Shown: positions 13,255-24,472 of the stretch, in pieces | Numbering within the stretch: position 1 is the first letter of the stretch | How the letters are laid out: each line of letters begins with the position of its first letter | Source: Rhyacophila brunnea | Lineage: Eukaryota; Arthropoda; Insecta; Trichoptera; Rhyacophilidae | NCBI GenBank assembly: GCA_022495005.1 | Contig: JAGYXB010000515.1 | Span: 124,001 to 188,000 of the forward strand | Direction: 5' to 3' | DNA: 64,000 bases | Made by a program: the position numbers and the translations under genes | Notes under the pieces: generated by a model | What the model was told of the DNA's origin: nothing | The model's database searches: none | Seen by the model: only the letters and a program-made list of their open reading frames with translations

Positions 13255-13330
13255 GCGGATGAAACCGGCGGGACTCGAATCCATCCATACCAATCGTATT
13301 TCGTCCAATGTGTTTTACTAATTTAACTAC
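13255..13330 (-). repeat. tRNA-derived SINE relict (reverse orientation)
   Basis: Read on the minus strand, the sequence contains an internal polymerase III B-box-like GGATTCGAGTCCCGCC preceded by an A-box-like GTAGTTAAATTAGT about 45 bases upstream. The tRNA-like part does not form a credible acceptor stem, so this is not a functional tRNA gene. The downstream (left) part to about 13200 probably belongs to the SINE body. Confidence 0.45.
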
Positions 13331-13595
13331 AATTAATAAGTACATTTCTGAGGTATTTTAAATTTATATATGTTACGCCAAATGTGCGAAATTGACTATT
13401 ACATGAAATGGGCTAAATTTTGGCTAATTCATGTAATAGTCAAGCCTGTTGCCTTATTCATGAATAAGGTAAATTTTCTGCCGAGTACATGAAGTCGCCA
13501 GGGCATGGAATTCTTAAACTGTCAACATGACAGCAAAAAAAGTAAATTTAATACGGATGATTTTATTAGTTATAATTGGACATAATATAATATTA

Positions 13596-13651
13596 TTAGG
13601 TTAGGTTGGGTTGGGTTAGGTTAGGTTAGGTTAGGTTAGGTTAGGTTAGGT
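13596..13651 (+). repeat. Interstitial TTAGG telomere-type array (5' side)
   Basis: About eleven TTAGG units, two of them altered to TTGGG, run directly into the 5' end of the retrotransposon fragment. TTAGG is the ancestral arthropod telomere repeat. Here it lies deep inside a transposon in a repeat-rich interior, so it is an interstitial array rather than a chromosome end. Confidence 0.9.
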
Positions 13652-14153
13652 ACATGACCTGCTCGCTGCCGAAAGGCAGGCAGTGTACAATGGGCAGAAA
13701 AGAGTCGATGCCAGGGAACTGACGATGCAAAAATGGCAAGAAAAGTGGGACGCTTCCGCAAAAGGCCGGTGGACGCATCGGCTCATTGGTGAGCTCATGG
13801 CTTGGTGCCAGCGGAAACACGGCGAGCTGTGTTACCACCTTACGCAGCTACTCACAGGGCACGGTTGCTTTGGAAGTTATCTTCACAAAATAGGGAAAGA
13901 AGTGACCTGCGAGTGCCACCACTGCGGAAGCATTAAAGATGACGCTGAACACACCCTGTTTGCATGCCCTGCATGGGAGGAAGCCAGAAACAGTCTTAAA
14001 AGCAAAGTCGGCGAGGAAGCAATGACGCTGACAAAAATGGTTCCTTCCATGCTGGAAAACGCTGCATCATGGTCGGCGTGGGTGGAGTTTGCATCGTCAG
14101 TGATGCAGAGCAAGGAAGAGGAGGAAAGATCCCGGCGAGGGGAGAAAGAGTAG
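13650..14153 (+). pseudogene. C-terminal fragment of an R1-clade reverse transcriptase
   Basis: The frame is open from the stop at 13647-13649 to TAG at 14151-14153, giving about 167 codons. Early residues read LLAAERQAVYNGQKR. Then comes the characteristic basic/aromatic stretch GRWTHRLIGELMAW, then KHGELCYHLTQLLTGHGCF, and the C-terminal zinc-knuckle-like CECHHC...HTLFAC (CX2C, then H and C), followed by PAWEEAR. This order is typical of the region after the reverse-transcriptase domain in R1/TRAS/SART ORF2. The endonuclease and polymerase domains are absent because of the 5' truncation. The frame is intact over this length, suggesting a fairly young insertion. It is not a functional gene. 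Confidence 0.88.
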
Positions 14154-14342
14154 CGGCATAATACAATGCAAGGTCATAGCTGCCCTCCTGAAGCAATGCA
14201 TAAAAGCGGATTCCGGGAGGGCAGCTGGGAAGAGGAGGGGGGTTTTAGTGGGTAAGAATCCCACACTACTACCAGTCAGTCGCCGCTGACTGCTGTTGGT
14301 GTCTTAAGAAGATTTCCCCCCGCCACAAAAAAAAAAAAAAAA
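13652..14342 (+). mobile_element. 5'-truncated R1-clade (SART/TRAS-like) non-LTR retrotransposon inserted in TTAGG repeats
   Basis: The fragment begins immediately after the TTAGG array and contains the C-terminal end of the reverse-transcriptase polyprotein. It continues with a 3' untranslated region of about 175 bp and ends in a poly(A) run (14327-14342), followed directly by GGTTAGGTTAGG. Strong 5' truncation and a 3' A-tail are hallmarks of target-primed reverse transcription. SART and TRAS elements of insects are known to insert specifically into TTAGG telomeric repeats. Because the sense strand carries TTAGG on both sides, orientation can distinguish the two families once aligned; I do not assign one. 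Confidence 0.85.
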
Positions 14343-14361
14343 GGTTAGGTTAGGTTAGGTT
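14343..14361 (+). repeat. Interstitial TTAGG array (3' side)
   Basis: GGTTAGG repeated about three and a half times immediately after the poly(A) tail. It is the downstream part of the array split by the retrotransposon. Confidence 0.9.
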
Positions 14362-14941
14362 TTGAAATTCTGAATTATTCAACTGAATGTCCATTTTGAG
14401 GTTAGCTAACAAGTGTCAACAAACTATCAAAAACGTACAATCGACCATTGCATGTACGATACCCAAGCACAAATCAAATCGCGAAAATACCTTTTAATAA
14501 AATTCATCCGTTATCATATTGTAGTTCTAGTTTTTTTGCGCATAGTAAATGGATATGAACGTCATTTTAGTTATTGATTGGTATATTTTTATATTATAAT
14601 CAATGACATCTGACACATTTCATTTGGTTAGTTTGATTAGTTGCAAAAAATACCACCGGAGCGCGATTACCTATTTTGACCATAGATAATATACGTATAT
14701 TTTGACCAATCCACGAGCATTTCACACATTTAGTTTAGTTGCAAAAAATACCACCGTAGCGCTACTACTCGTATCTAATTTGTCCAATGCATGAACAAGG
14801 CAGAAAAATTACTGCGGAATTCATGCACTCACCAGATATTTTGTCTAATTCATGAATAAGGCAACGGGCTTGCATTTTTCATGATTTAGGCAAAATTTAG
14901 CCCATTTCATGTAATAGTCAATTTCGCACATTCGGCGTAAC

Positions 14942-17683
14942 ATATATGAATAAAAAAATAGTTTAATTTAAAATTCACATTATTCAAATTACATGAGCTC
15001 ATTATTGTATCTACATCATGGCCCCTACAAGGGGGGGCTAACAGGGCTCTACCCTGGGAGCCGGGCTCTGAAGGGGCCTGACGTGGCGGGTTAACCAGAT
15101 AAGTGAGATATCCACACATTACAAATTTGCTTTAATAGTAAAAAAAAATTTGCCTGCGGCCCTATTTTCCTTCTTAGTCATTAACTTTTTAAATTATATG
15201 ATTGTGTGATGTATTTTTTTATTATTGTGTCGATACTCGACAACTGCATGATTAAAGTAAAGTATTAAAAGTAGAAAAAATCGCTAATAATACACTGGAT
15301 ACGTAACCTTAATTTGAGCTTTACCATATAATACACCGGTTATAATGTCATCCATGGTAAAAATTCTTAATTGACTATGCATGTAAAATATTATTTCAAT
15401 TGGTAGATATTAAAATCAGTGTAATTTTGTTTCTTCATCGAAAATTAGATAAAATAATAATTACATATACACTAATGTAATATAATAAATACTTTTTTGT
15501 AGTGGCAGAATAAGCGTCCAATCAGCGATAGTCCAGCATTGGCCACTCTTCCACTTGTCCAGCCCTGGCTTGCATACTTGCCTTGCATCGTAGATAACAA
15601 CCGACCAGCGAAACACTCACCTAGAACAAAGGTAAAGAAGAGGAATGTAAGGTAAAATAAGTAATATAGATACGTCTACGAGTCGTAGGCTTGATTGAAT
15701 TTTAATTGCCACATCCGCATTACAATGCGATACCCCTTGTTTGCCGCGATGTTTCTCTACACTTCGCCTGTACAGCCCGTTGCAACTTATGACTCCGATT
15801 AAAATTATATAAATCGTTATTAAATCAAGCATTTACGAATAAGAAGCAGAAAGCAGCTAGTCCACAATTTGATATCTAATGTACCTATTCAGTTTAAAAC
15901 GAAAACAATGTAGATAGTTAACCATTTTAAAATGTAATTTTACTAAGAATTTAAAGTTAAAACAATTAAAATGATTAAAACAATGTTTAACACTATGGTG
16001 TGAATCTTACCCGATTCCTGTTGAAGTATCATGATAGACTTTTTAAGAGTTTTTGTAATGGTTTTTAATCTATCTTTTGTATTTATTTATTTACACACAC
16101 AAAAAAATATATTGCATTACAGCTTACGAAAAGATGACCTACATTTTTACAATGACAAAATAATAGTCAAAAATAAAATTAGTACCATTACAATATTTAT
16201 ATGTCTTACTTTATATATATGTCAATCTGTAACGCATGATATAAAAAACATATACAAATGTATGGGTGACATTGAGATTGAGAAAAGACGTAATAATACT
16301 TACAGCGCTGAAGACGCGCTGGGTGCGTGGCCGTTAGATGACCATTAGATACTATTGGCATGATAATTAAATGTGTTAATTAATTTGTAATTAACTGGTC
16401 AGCAGTGAATGAGGTACGGTGAGAGAAAATATACACGTAAACGCAAATTCTAAATTTGAAAAATAAACGCAAATAAAGGAATCGTTTATTTAAATCGAGC
16501 CATGAAAGAAAATATATCCTATGATTCTTACATTAATTTAGTATTTAAACAGATGCTTACAGTGCAGGACTGGCATATCGCAATATGAAATAATGTTGAC
16601 AGGTGGCACTGCCACCTTGTATTTTTTTCTATAATAATTATAGTGTTAGCTATTTTCACAATATATGCAATATGCACGTCATGATCCCTACAATAATTAT
16701 TAAGAAACTTCTTCACATTACCGCAACCGTAAATGTGCAGTACCTACCTACCTAGTTAGTATTATCGGATAATGAGTAGATATACATAAATGTTATATTT
16801 AAGATATTTGTGTTTCATAAAATAAGATGAAGGTACTTACTCAATATTTTTTTTTACTTTGTGTCAGTGACCGGAATATTTTGGTGACACGGTCTTCAAG
16901 CTAATGCTGTGAGCCACACACCGCGATTTGTATGAAATATTAGATTAGAAACGTAATAACACAGATTACACTGAAAATTTCACATAGACGAATAATGTAA
17001 TGTTAGTTATAACAGGTGTATCTATCTATAACTCGTCACCCCATTTCTAACTTGATGTAAGTGCGATTTATTATTTTTTAGTTATGAAAAATATACATAT
17101 TTATGATAACGAGGGATGACGGTGACATGTAACGATGATTCATGCCGTTCAGATCCAGTGACTGCAATCATATAAGATAGGATAAGTATATGCTCAGAAT
17201 ATCAGTCCTATGCGACATTTCTTTTACCACGGGAAAAAAAACTCGGCTACAAATCGCAGTCTTCAGTTCCCAATGAATACGACAAAATATTCATCAGAAT
17301 CACCACCGCCTTGCGCTACAAGGAATTTTCCAAGGTTTTTGCAAGGCGGTTTCATAGGCCCTGGCCGAATTCAAATTAGCAATAACCGATTCGGGTAGAA
17401 GAATAGTTTTCAATAAGGCATATTTCATATATCAGCCGGCACAATTTTCATTTGACTAGCATCAAGTAGAGTAGTATGCGTGCCAAAGTCCTTAAAAAAC
17501 CTCGATAGTAAATGCGAGGTATCCATAAAGGCATCTAGAAAAAAAAAACACTGGCAAACTGTCGATCAGCGATTATTTATGACAATATATCTAAATATAA
17601 TTCCTCTCTAATAAATATAAAAGGCTCAATATCTCGATACTTTCACTATAATAAATGATATGACGTATCAAACTATGCAGAGG
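14942..17683. other. AT-rich non-coding stretch (contains family D repeat at 15013-15325)
   Basis: Apart from the family D copy listed separately, no repeat relation or exon is apparent. The 105-codon frame at 16031-16348 begins in a hydrophobic stretch but has AT-rich composition, no family match I recognise and no splice context, so it is not annotated as a gene. Confidence 0.4.
15013..15325 (+). repeat. Dispersed repeat family D, copy 1
   Basis: Begins with a G-rich segment (CAAGGGGGGGCTAACAGGGC) and continues through GGTTAACCAGATAAGTGAGAT, GCCTGCGGCCCTATT and TGTCGATACTCGACA to a CCTTAATTTGAGCT segment. The same order occurs at about 60545-60845 inside a complete hAT-like element. This copy has no CAGTGGCGC ends of its own nearby, so it is an internal fragment. 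Confidence 0.65.
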
Positions 17684-18030
17684 TGGGCTTAGAAACATAG
17701 AAGCTTGACAAAGTGACTGATTTTGAGCCCTTAAACGATAAATAAAAACCATTAATCACACCATTTAATTTAAAACAATCTTTATTGAGGATGACAGCGA
17801 TGATACATAATAATATTCGTTGCTTATTTTTTGTTTACAAGTAGGTACGTATCATTGTGAGCGGTTATGTTATGGTCTCATTTTATGTTAATCGTAGGAA
17901 TTGTATCATACATTATTACACACTAAATCTGTGACTATTTTTATAATTGGCGTGAACTGTTTCAAGGCCCCTTTTTAAATATATTGACGAATCGATTGCG
18001 TTATCTGCGTCAAAGAAAATCGCCGTTGAA
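17684..18030 (+). repeat. Dispersed repeat family C, copy 1
   Basis: Left end AGGTGGGCTTAGAAACATAG, right end GACGAATCGATTGCGTTATC followed by AAAATCGCC. The same pair of ends bounds 33764-34100. The left end also occurs at 26448, where it reads CAGTGGCGGGCTTAGAG, a hAT-like terminus. No coding content. Confidence 0.55.
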
Positions 18031-19998
18031 ACTATGTATGAAAATTCCAATTGAATTAATGTTATTAATTAATTGAGTTAATTTTAGTATGTAAGTATGT
18101 AATTTTTTACTCACGTACAATCAAAGATATCAATGCGATACAAACAATAACCATTAATACTTAATAGATTAATGTTAACTTTAAATTGTAATTATGTTAT
18201 GTATACAGATCAATGATCAATCAACCCACAATTTTGTGACAAATTAATTTAAAATTACACACCACCTACCAAAAAATTCTAAATCTCGACATTTTTGTAT
18301 ACTTATACCTACCTATATCGGCACTTTCTCTCGCGGATGTTTTGCTGCAGATTTTGTTAAATTATTGTATATTCGTTCAATCTATGAGGTGTTCTAATCC
18401 TGGGTATGAAAAATTCGGATGTTTTTTTATCAATGTGTATTTGAACCCAGACTGCGTAGTCAATAGATTTTCAAAAAAAGCTCATATTGATTTCTCGTTA
18501 AAAAATATATTCAAAATTCTTCTCTTCTGGAGGCGTTCAAGATTCTTATAGAATTTTAGAGCTAATAAAAAATACAATAATAAATCAGAATTCTACACCA
18601 AAGGCCGTACCCGTCGTAATTGCTAATCTCAGCCGAACTTTAGAACTTTTATACATATTTCTATTGGTTATATAGGTTACATATACCATTTTTTTAATGT
18701 GAGTTGATCGATATTATTCCTGAATAATATATGTATTCTTCTTCTTTTTGTGCCATCTTTTAACCTACTTAGCTGCACTCATACCAATCACGGACGTTCT
18801 TATGCCACGAAATACGGCGCTATCCTCTGTTACGCCTACCGTTGTTCTTTCCTTAAATTACAAGTTGAGGAATGCTTTAATTTTGTCTTCTCATAATATG
18901 TTCGAGGTAGGTACTGTAGTTATCTGGTTTTGATATTACGCAGAACTTTTTGGTCATTTCTCATTCAGTTGAGAACGTCAACATTTTTGTCAGCCGGCCA
19001 GTCAAAGCGAAGAAGCATCTCTATACTCTATACATCCACTTCTAGAAAGCCTTAACTCTCCGTGACATGTTTCGTTGTTTAATATTTTAAAATAAGTCGG
19101 ATATATATGAATAAATTTATTTAGCCTATCTGTCTTTTATACAAGGAAGTGAATTTAATATTTTCCGCAGAGATTATATTTGCTACTATATAATTAAAAT
19201 AAAAAAATCGTTTTAGTCACGTATGTAACAGACTATTTCTTTATTCTCTCAGTTAAATTTTAAGAGATTCGTCTATTTGATAATTACAATATAATATGAT
19301 GAAATGTTTCTTTGCTAGGAAATTTCGGAGTAGTTTTTTTGTGTTTGTTGATATGTGATATTTGAAAGGTGTAATTACGATGATTGGTGAGCCGGACTTA
19401 CGTCAAATCTCTTGTCAGAGTCAAGCATTGTTTGTGAGAAAAAGGCATAACAAAAATCAAAATTCACCCGTCTATGTGTCACATCAAAGGTATCATTTGG
19501 TATATGAAACAGAATTACAACAAAGGAATAATTTAGATAGATCTTACATACGCAATGATAAAGGATCATAGTAGAATAGTTAGGGTTGAATCAACGAATA
19601 TATAAGTATGTATTCCAACCAAGCGATATTATCTACCTAATATTTTATCATCCTCCGTTTTTTCTTAATATGTAAATGGTTAGCTACGGAAATATTTTTA
19701 ACTGACAATGATAACGATCATAATACTTTGTGAACTTCTCTATCGGACTGTTGCACGTGTCAAAACTATGCATACAATATTTATATCAAAACGTCTTTTG
19801 GTTATCGTATTCGCGTGTTTGAAGCAAAAAAAGAGTCATATTTTTTCTGTTATCACTTTGGAATTGGACTGACCAATCGTTTCTCACTCATTTTTACGCC
19901 TAATATGGATTTAAGCTCTAAATTTTATGATAAGTCTAAAATGATAATTAAATTACTAATTTAATTATCATTTCAAAATTATTCTGTGTAGCATAATA
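18031..19998. other. AT-rich non-coding stretch
   Basis: No recognisable exon or repeat. Overlapping frames on both strands at 19362-19571 are short, show no domain, and lie in ordinary composition. Confidence 0.4.
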
Positions 19999-20140
19999 AT
20001 GATTAGAACTGTTTTAAGAAGTACTGGAGTGCCCTCCGGTCCACTACTGTACTGCCTATTCATCTTTCGTTATCCTCATAAAATCCAAAATGCTGATTGT
20101 TTGCGTATCCCGGGCTACTCTTGTTGTTGCTTGCTAGAAT
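19999..20140 (+). pseudogene. Possible decayed non-LTR reverse-transcriptase fragment
   Basis: The frame includes STGVPSGPLLYCLFI followed by YPHKIQNADCL. This resembles the reverse-transcriptase block GVPQGS-x-LGPLLF-x-LFINDLP-x-KI of Jockey-like elements, with about four residues missing after GVP and the ND replaced. The catalytic ADD motif that should follow is not recognisable. The frame stays open to 20481, but the later residues show no element features. The resemblance is suggestive only. Confidence 0.3.
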
Positions 20141-21486
20141 CGCCGACGCTACCCTGGAGGGCTTGTCAGTGTCAGATCACGAGAGAGCAAAAATGTCAAA
20201 TGGCGGCGATCATAATGAAAAACATTTCAGGTTACGAAATATCCTTATATCAATTATTGGATAATGTACCCTATATTTCTACCTTCTTATTTTCTCAAAC
20301 GCCAACACAAAATCGCTGTCTCTTTAATGAATGTACAATTACTTTGACTGGAAGTCGCACTGTCAAGACTGTGCGCGGGAGAGGCTTGCAACATTATAGG
20401 TGGTTAGACCATAGTAGTTACGAGTCTTGCGCACTGCGTCTTAGAAGGCCGCTGAATCGGCAATGCAACATACATGACTAAGAGGAATCGAATCACCTTA
20501 TAAAGGTTTTTATTCAACAGTGGTTTGATCCACGCTGATGATAAAGCTAACTTCACTATAACTATGTTTTTCATATCAATGGTGCTAACTGTTGTTTTTT
20601 AGTAAACAGTCATTATGTTATTTATTAAAATAAAACACTGCGTACCCCACGTAATTGAATAGTGATCATTATGAGTTTCTTCAATTAGTTGATAATATAA
20701 TATTTAAGCGGACAAATCTGGTTCTAATTATGATTAAATTGTATGGAATAAGTACATTCTACATGTTGAGATTTATTTTAATTAATAAGGTAATGGATTT
20801 TTAGCGTATATTAGTCAGATACAAAACTGACTTCAGTCGTATCATGTAAATGAAAATAGTCATGTTGTTATTATAATACCTATGTATTATTTTTTTGTTA
20901 GTCTTGCTTGATAACGATAAAAAATAATAGAATAAATATGTATTATTAGTTGAAATATATAATTTATTGAATAATACTTTTTTTATATTAGGGACATTTA
21001 TTTATATTAGATATTATATTGTCTATAAGGATTAGATCTCAATACACAACAAGGGTACTTGACCCCTGAGCCACGAAGTCGAAGTCTTTTACAAATATTG
21101 GTTTTTCTCCCACCTCAGTTGAGATAGGTACCTATTCGTAATATTATTTACTCGCGTCTCGGAGTCTGCGCCCATTGATGTATTTTACAGCTAATGATCA
21201 TAAATCTTCCAGCATGTCGGCGCCTCGTATTTTCTAATTTAAACACACATACCTGCCTCGCTTGTTAAAGGTGCCCAAAAGAGATTCGATATTTTAATTA
21301 TCTTCTTATAAGACCGTTATCGGCGCACGTTTCTTTTGTACAATTAAGTGCCTGAAAAAATAGCCCTTATTTTTTGTGCCTTGTGTCATCATCAAATGGC
21401 CTACGAAAGATTATTGACCTGTGAAACATCAATGATAGCTTGTAACAAAGCTAATAAAATTATTTAACAATGATATCACCACCATT
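20141..21486. other. Non-coding stretch
   Basis: The first part to 20481 is the continuation of an open frame of 160 codons without recognisable domains. The remainder is AT-rich with no repeats shared within the window. Confidence 0.4.
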
Positions 21487-21628
21487 CCTACGATGGCAGA
21501 GCAGTAACGTGTCGGCTTATAAAGTTGTAGGTTTTGGGTTCGAATCCAGAGTCCGACTAAAAAAAATACACGTTGTTTTTCAAAAGTGGTTAACATTCAT
21601 TGATCGTAAAATAAAAATCTGTCAATAT
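21487..21628 (+). repeat. tRNA-derived SINE, family S1, copy 1
   Basis: An A-box-like GATGGCAGAGCAGTAACG is followed by the B-box GGGTTCGAATCC (21536-21547). The downstream body AGTGGTTAACATTCATTGATCG...AAAATCTGTCAATA matches TGGCTGACATCCATTTCTCG...AAAATCTGTTATA of the copy at 41758. It is a relict polymerase III transcript-type element, not a functional tRNA gene. Confidence 0.65.
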
Positions 21629-22458
21629 AGGTACCTCTGCGTAAGCGTGTGCGGAATTTTTAGGTGTACAGTTATCCGTGAGATCTTGTATCGGAAATAT
21701 ATGGCCGTATATTGTTGAGATCAAATTCATATCTAAATAAAACAAAATATTTAATAAAAAAGACTACTGGGATATAATGGAAAATAGAAAAAATAGGTGG
21801 GTAAATAAATTAGAATGATATCTTATAATTTAAGTATATAAAATTCTGGTAAGCACTTTTAAGTATCAAGTCGTGTCTATAAATATAATCAAATATCTGA
21901 TAATAATGACAACGTTATTATCAAATATTTGATACCATCAATATGAAATTAATTGAATCTAATAAAATTGGGACATAACTACTTGCAATGCTCCATGAAC
22001 AACGCGTAATGGTTTGATATCAATGCTACATGGCCATCTCTTCCCGGTAAAACAGCTCACGCTGAACTGTGCTACGGCAAAATGTGAAACGTGCAATTTA
22101 CATTTAATCATTTGTGAGACGTCCAGGACTACTTTATAGCCATTAAAAAAAAAAAAACTATCATCATTATTACGGGTTACCACATTTTTTAAAAGTTGAA
22201 TTGAGCAAAGTTGAGGTCCTTTCTACTTTAAGTCGTTTAATATTCGAGACAAGTGGTTGTTTAGATAAAGTAACCAACGTGATAACAAATCGCATCGGCA
22301 CGTCAAACATGTCTTGACTTACACACATTGTTTTAGTTTATAAACGACGTTTTTTATGCTTTTTCAGCAATATTTTCATTAGTTCGTCACTTAAAATATC
22401 AGATATTACGAAGACGCACGTACTAACAAATTCAATTAACGCCATCGGTGACGCATCA
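21629..22458. other. AT-rich non-coding stretch
   Basis: Contains a poly(A) run and no exon signal. Minus-strand frames at 21959-22183 and 22338-22619 have no recognisable domain, and the second overlaps repeat family B. Confidence 0.4.
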
Positions 22459-22812
22459 GTGAAACGCCAAATAATTTTAAACTGTACGCGCGACGAAATT
22501 TTGGACTCGCTGCCATTCAGTGAGAGAATGTTGACCCAGGAACACGTCACTTTGCTGCGTGATGGCGACGGGTCAATTAATTCTAAAATCGTGTAAAGAT
22601 GACTAAAAACGTTACCCATTTACTTGAAAAAGAAAATATGCCAATGAATATATTATTATTGTTACTAATAGAACAATAAACAGAACATAAAATGGACGTA
22701 TGTTGGATTTATATGACAAATAATATTTCGTTTGACAGTCGTCATTTTCACCCGCCACCCGCAATCCGCGCATCGCCTAGCAACGATCTTTTTAGACCGT
22801 GCTCAAATAATG
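22459..22812 (+). repeat. Dispersed repeat family B, copy 1
   Basis: Starts GTGAAACGCCAAATAATTTT and contains GCGACGAAATTTTGGACTCG, then AATCGTGTAAAGATGACT, AACGTTACCCATTTACTTG and GATCTTTTTAGACCGTGC. Copies 2 (26650-26968) and 3 (58645-58985) follow the same order in the same orientation. Copy 1 carries extra CACCCGCC near 22750. No terminal repeats or coding frame could be defined, so the element class is open. Confidence 0.7.
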
Positions 22813-23039
22813 CATGGCCTTAACTACGACTGTCAATGTAACTTAAATTAACATATGGGAACGTTCCTTTGTTCAGCATTCAACATTCAATAGACAGTTG
22901 AACGACAAAAATCGGCATGTAAGAACACGGTATCAGCCAAATAATTAAAAATTACATTGAACATAATACATAATACATAATTTTGAAAACACTTCGGAGA
23001 AAATATATTATAACCAATAGAAAATATCTTTTTGAAAAA

Positions 23040-23120
23040 AGTAATAGACCCAGCAGAATCGAACCTGCATCTCTCGGGTTTCGCGCCCATGCACATAGAC
23101 CACTATGCTATAGGCGCCAT
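23040..23120 (-). repeat. tRNA-derived SINE relict (reverse orientation)
   Basis: On the minus strand an A-box-like ATAGCATAGTGGTCTATG is followed by the B-box-like GCAGGTTCGATTCTGC. The sequence before and after (GGCGCCT and TGGGTCT) cannot pair as an acceptor stem, which argues against a functional tRNA gene. Confidence 0.55.
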
Positions 23121-23310
23121 ACTTAATTGCGACAAATTTAAACTAATGGCTCTTAATATTCTCTGAAGCGCTTTTCAAATTGAGTTACTGTTAGGATCGG
23201 CTTTTGTATTTTAAATCAAAGTAGGTATTACATTAATTACTAACCGACGTCACGGATCACTCCAAGATTTTTTGTTGTAATTTACTTGAACTTGCTAATA
23301 TTTTTTAATT

Positions 23311-23505
23311 AATATTTTTTTTTTATTCAACGAATAATTCACAAGATTTAAGAATGTAACATTCTAATTATTGAACATACTTACATAATTAGTGTTGTAC
23401 TTGTGTCACTAGTATTTTCAAATTTATGTACCTACATATGTTCAATAATTAGAATTTAACATTCTGAAATCTTGTGAATTATTCGTTGAATAAAATTTTT
23501 TTTTA
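23311..23505. repeat. Imperfect palindrome (hairpin element)
   Basis: Left arm 23311-23379 and right arm 23434-23505 are inverted copies containing ATTCAACGAATAATTCACAAG and CTTGTGAATTATTCGTTGAA with a loop of about 55 bp. A diverged single arm occurs near 3037-3110, which indicates a mobile family. Confidence 0.7.
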
Positions 23506-24472
23506 TTAAAAATTACATTATTTCAAATTGTTTTTCTACAACGTTAACATAATATTATTACCATTATCTAAATAAGTCATATGGCCCCTTAAAAATGTAA
23601 CATCTTTATAAGAACTGTGTATCAGTATGTTCTTTCCCCAGTTAAACTTTGAAATTTCCGACAAAAATATTATTACATTACCCATCTAATAAGTGCATAC
23701 TAATCAATATGAAGAAGCAATGTTTTCATAGTTAAGTGGTTGTATTACTTCCTCTGTCCCTGGCCTGGCTTCCTTTACACTTCTTTCCGATTGCCTTCCA
23801 TACCCGGAGCTAGCAAGCAGCTTTTCAAAGCTGTAAATGATTGCAATTATTACAGAAATATTATTATTTTTCCGATGGGAAAAAAATTCAATTCGCAATT
23901 GCAATAGAAGGTCGACGCTCCACTCAAAGTCGACCCACTTGCATAACTAATATTTTTCTTGCATTATTCTTCGATTTTATAATATTTTCACTGTTTTTTA
24001 ATATGTTTAAATTATCTATTAATAATATTATTGGATGCATTTATGTAGCAACTAGATTTTATGAAGCCGAGAAACTGAGAATGGAATTTTATTTTTATAC
24101 ATAATGCATTTTCCTTTTAATGATTGCTTGACTTTCTGAAAATATAAAAACACTACGACACTGATAGGTATATTATTTAGATACTGATAGGTATACAGTT
24201 TTAAGATCTTTCTATATTATAACTTTAATTGATTTTATACTATTACATTTGAATCGATTTTGCGACAAGGGTTTCGTCTTTTTCACATCACTCGATGGCG
24301 TGTTTGATACTTCGATGTGTAATGGATTTCCGATAGTAAAATTAATATTCTATACATTAGCGCATTGAAAAATGCCGGCTATAAGCTTATCTTTTCATAC
24401 ATTTTGAGGTATATTATAACACAAATGTTCATTATTTAACTTTTCTTGAATATAGTATTAAGTAGGTATAAA

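Larger units (their letters stand above)
13372..14941. mobile_element. TIR element with long inverted ends carrying a telomeric-repeat insert
   Basis: The left end GTTACGCCAAATGTGCG and right end CGCACATTCGGCGTAAC are inverted copies. The similarity continues inward for roughly 130 bp (TTGACTATTACATGAAATGG, GTTGCCTTATTCATGAAT). Both borders are embedded in ATATAT, so the target duplication is unclear. The interior holds a TTAGG array, an R1-clade retrotransposon fragment, a second short TTAGG array and two direct copies of a GTTGCAAAAAATACCACC block (about 14641 and 14740). No transposase is visible, so the outer element is non-autonomous and unclassified. Confidence 0.7.
22813..24472. other. 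Non-coding stretch with a SINE relict and a hairpin
   Basis: Two features inside are listed separately (23040-23120 and 23311-23505). The rest is AT-rich and without recognisable genes. The frames at 23704-23904 and 23841-24104 show no family features. Confidence 0.4.

Noticed and set aside
13641..14196. Minus-strand proteins opposite the retrotransposon
   Set aside because: Shadows of the plus-strand R1-clade frame, which has clear family motifs.
13596..14361. A real chromosome end (telomere)
   Set aside because: The TTAGG runs are short, partly degenerate, interrupted by one element and enclosed in a TIR element, with tens of kilobases of ordinary DNA on both sides.
20141..20481. Continuation of a reverse-transcriptase gene
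   Set aside because: After the short polymerase-like block no ADD motif or later conserved block appears.
23040..23120. Functional tRNA gene
   Set aside because: A- and B-box motifs are present, but the first and last seven bases do not pair and the surroundings look like a SINE; the same applies at 39680, 41780, 54260 and 56040.
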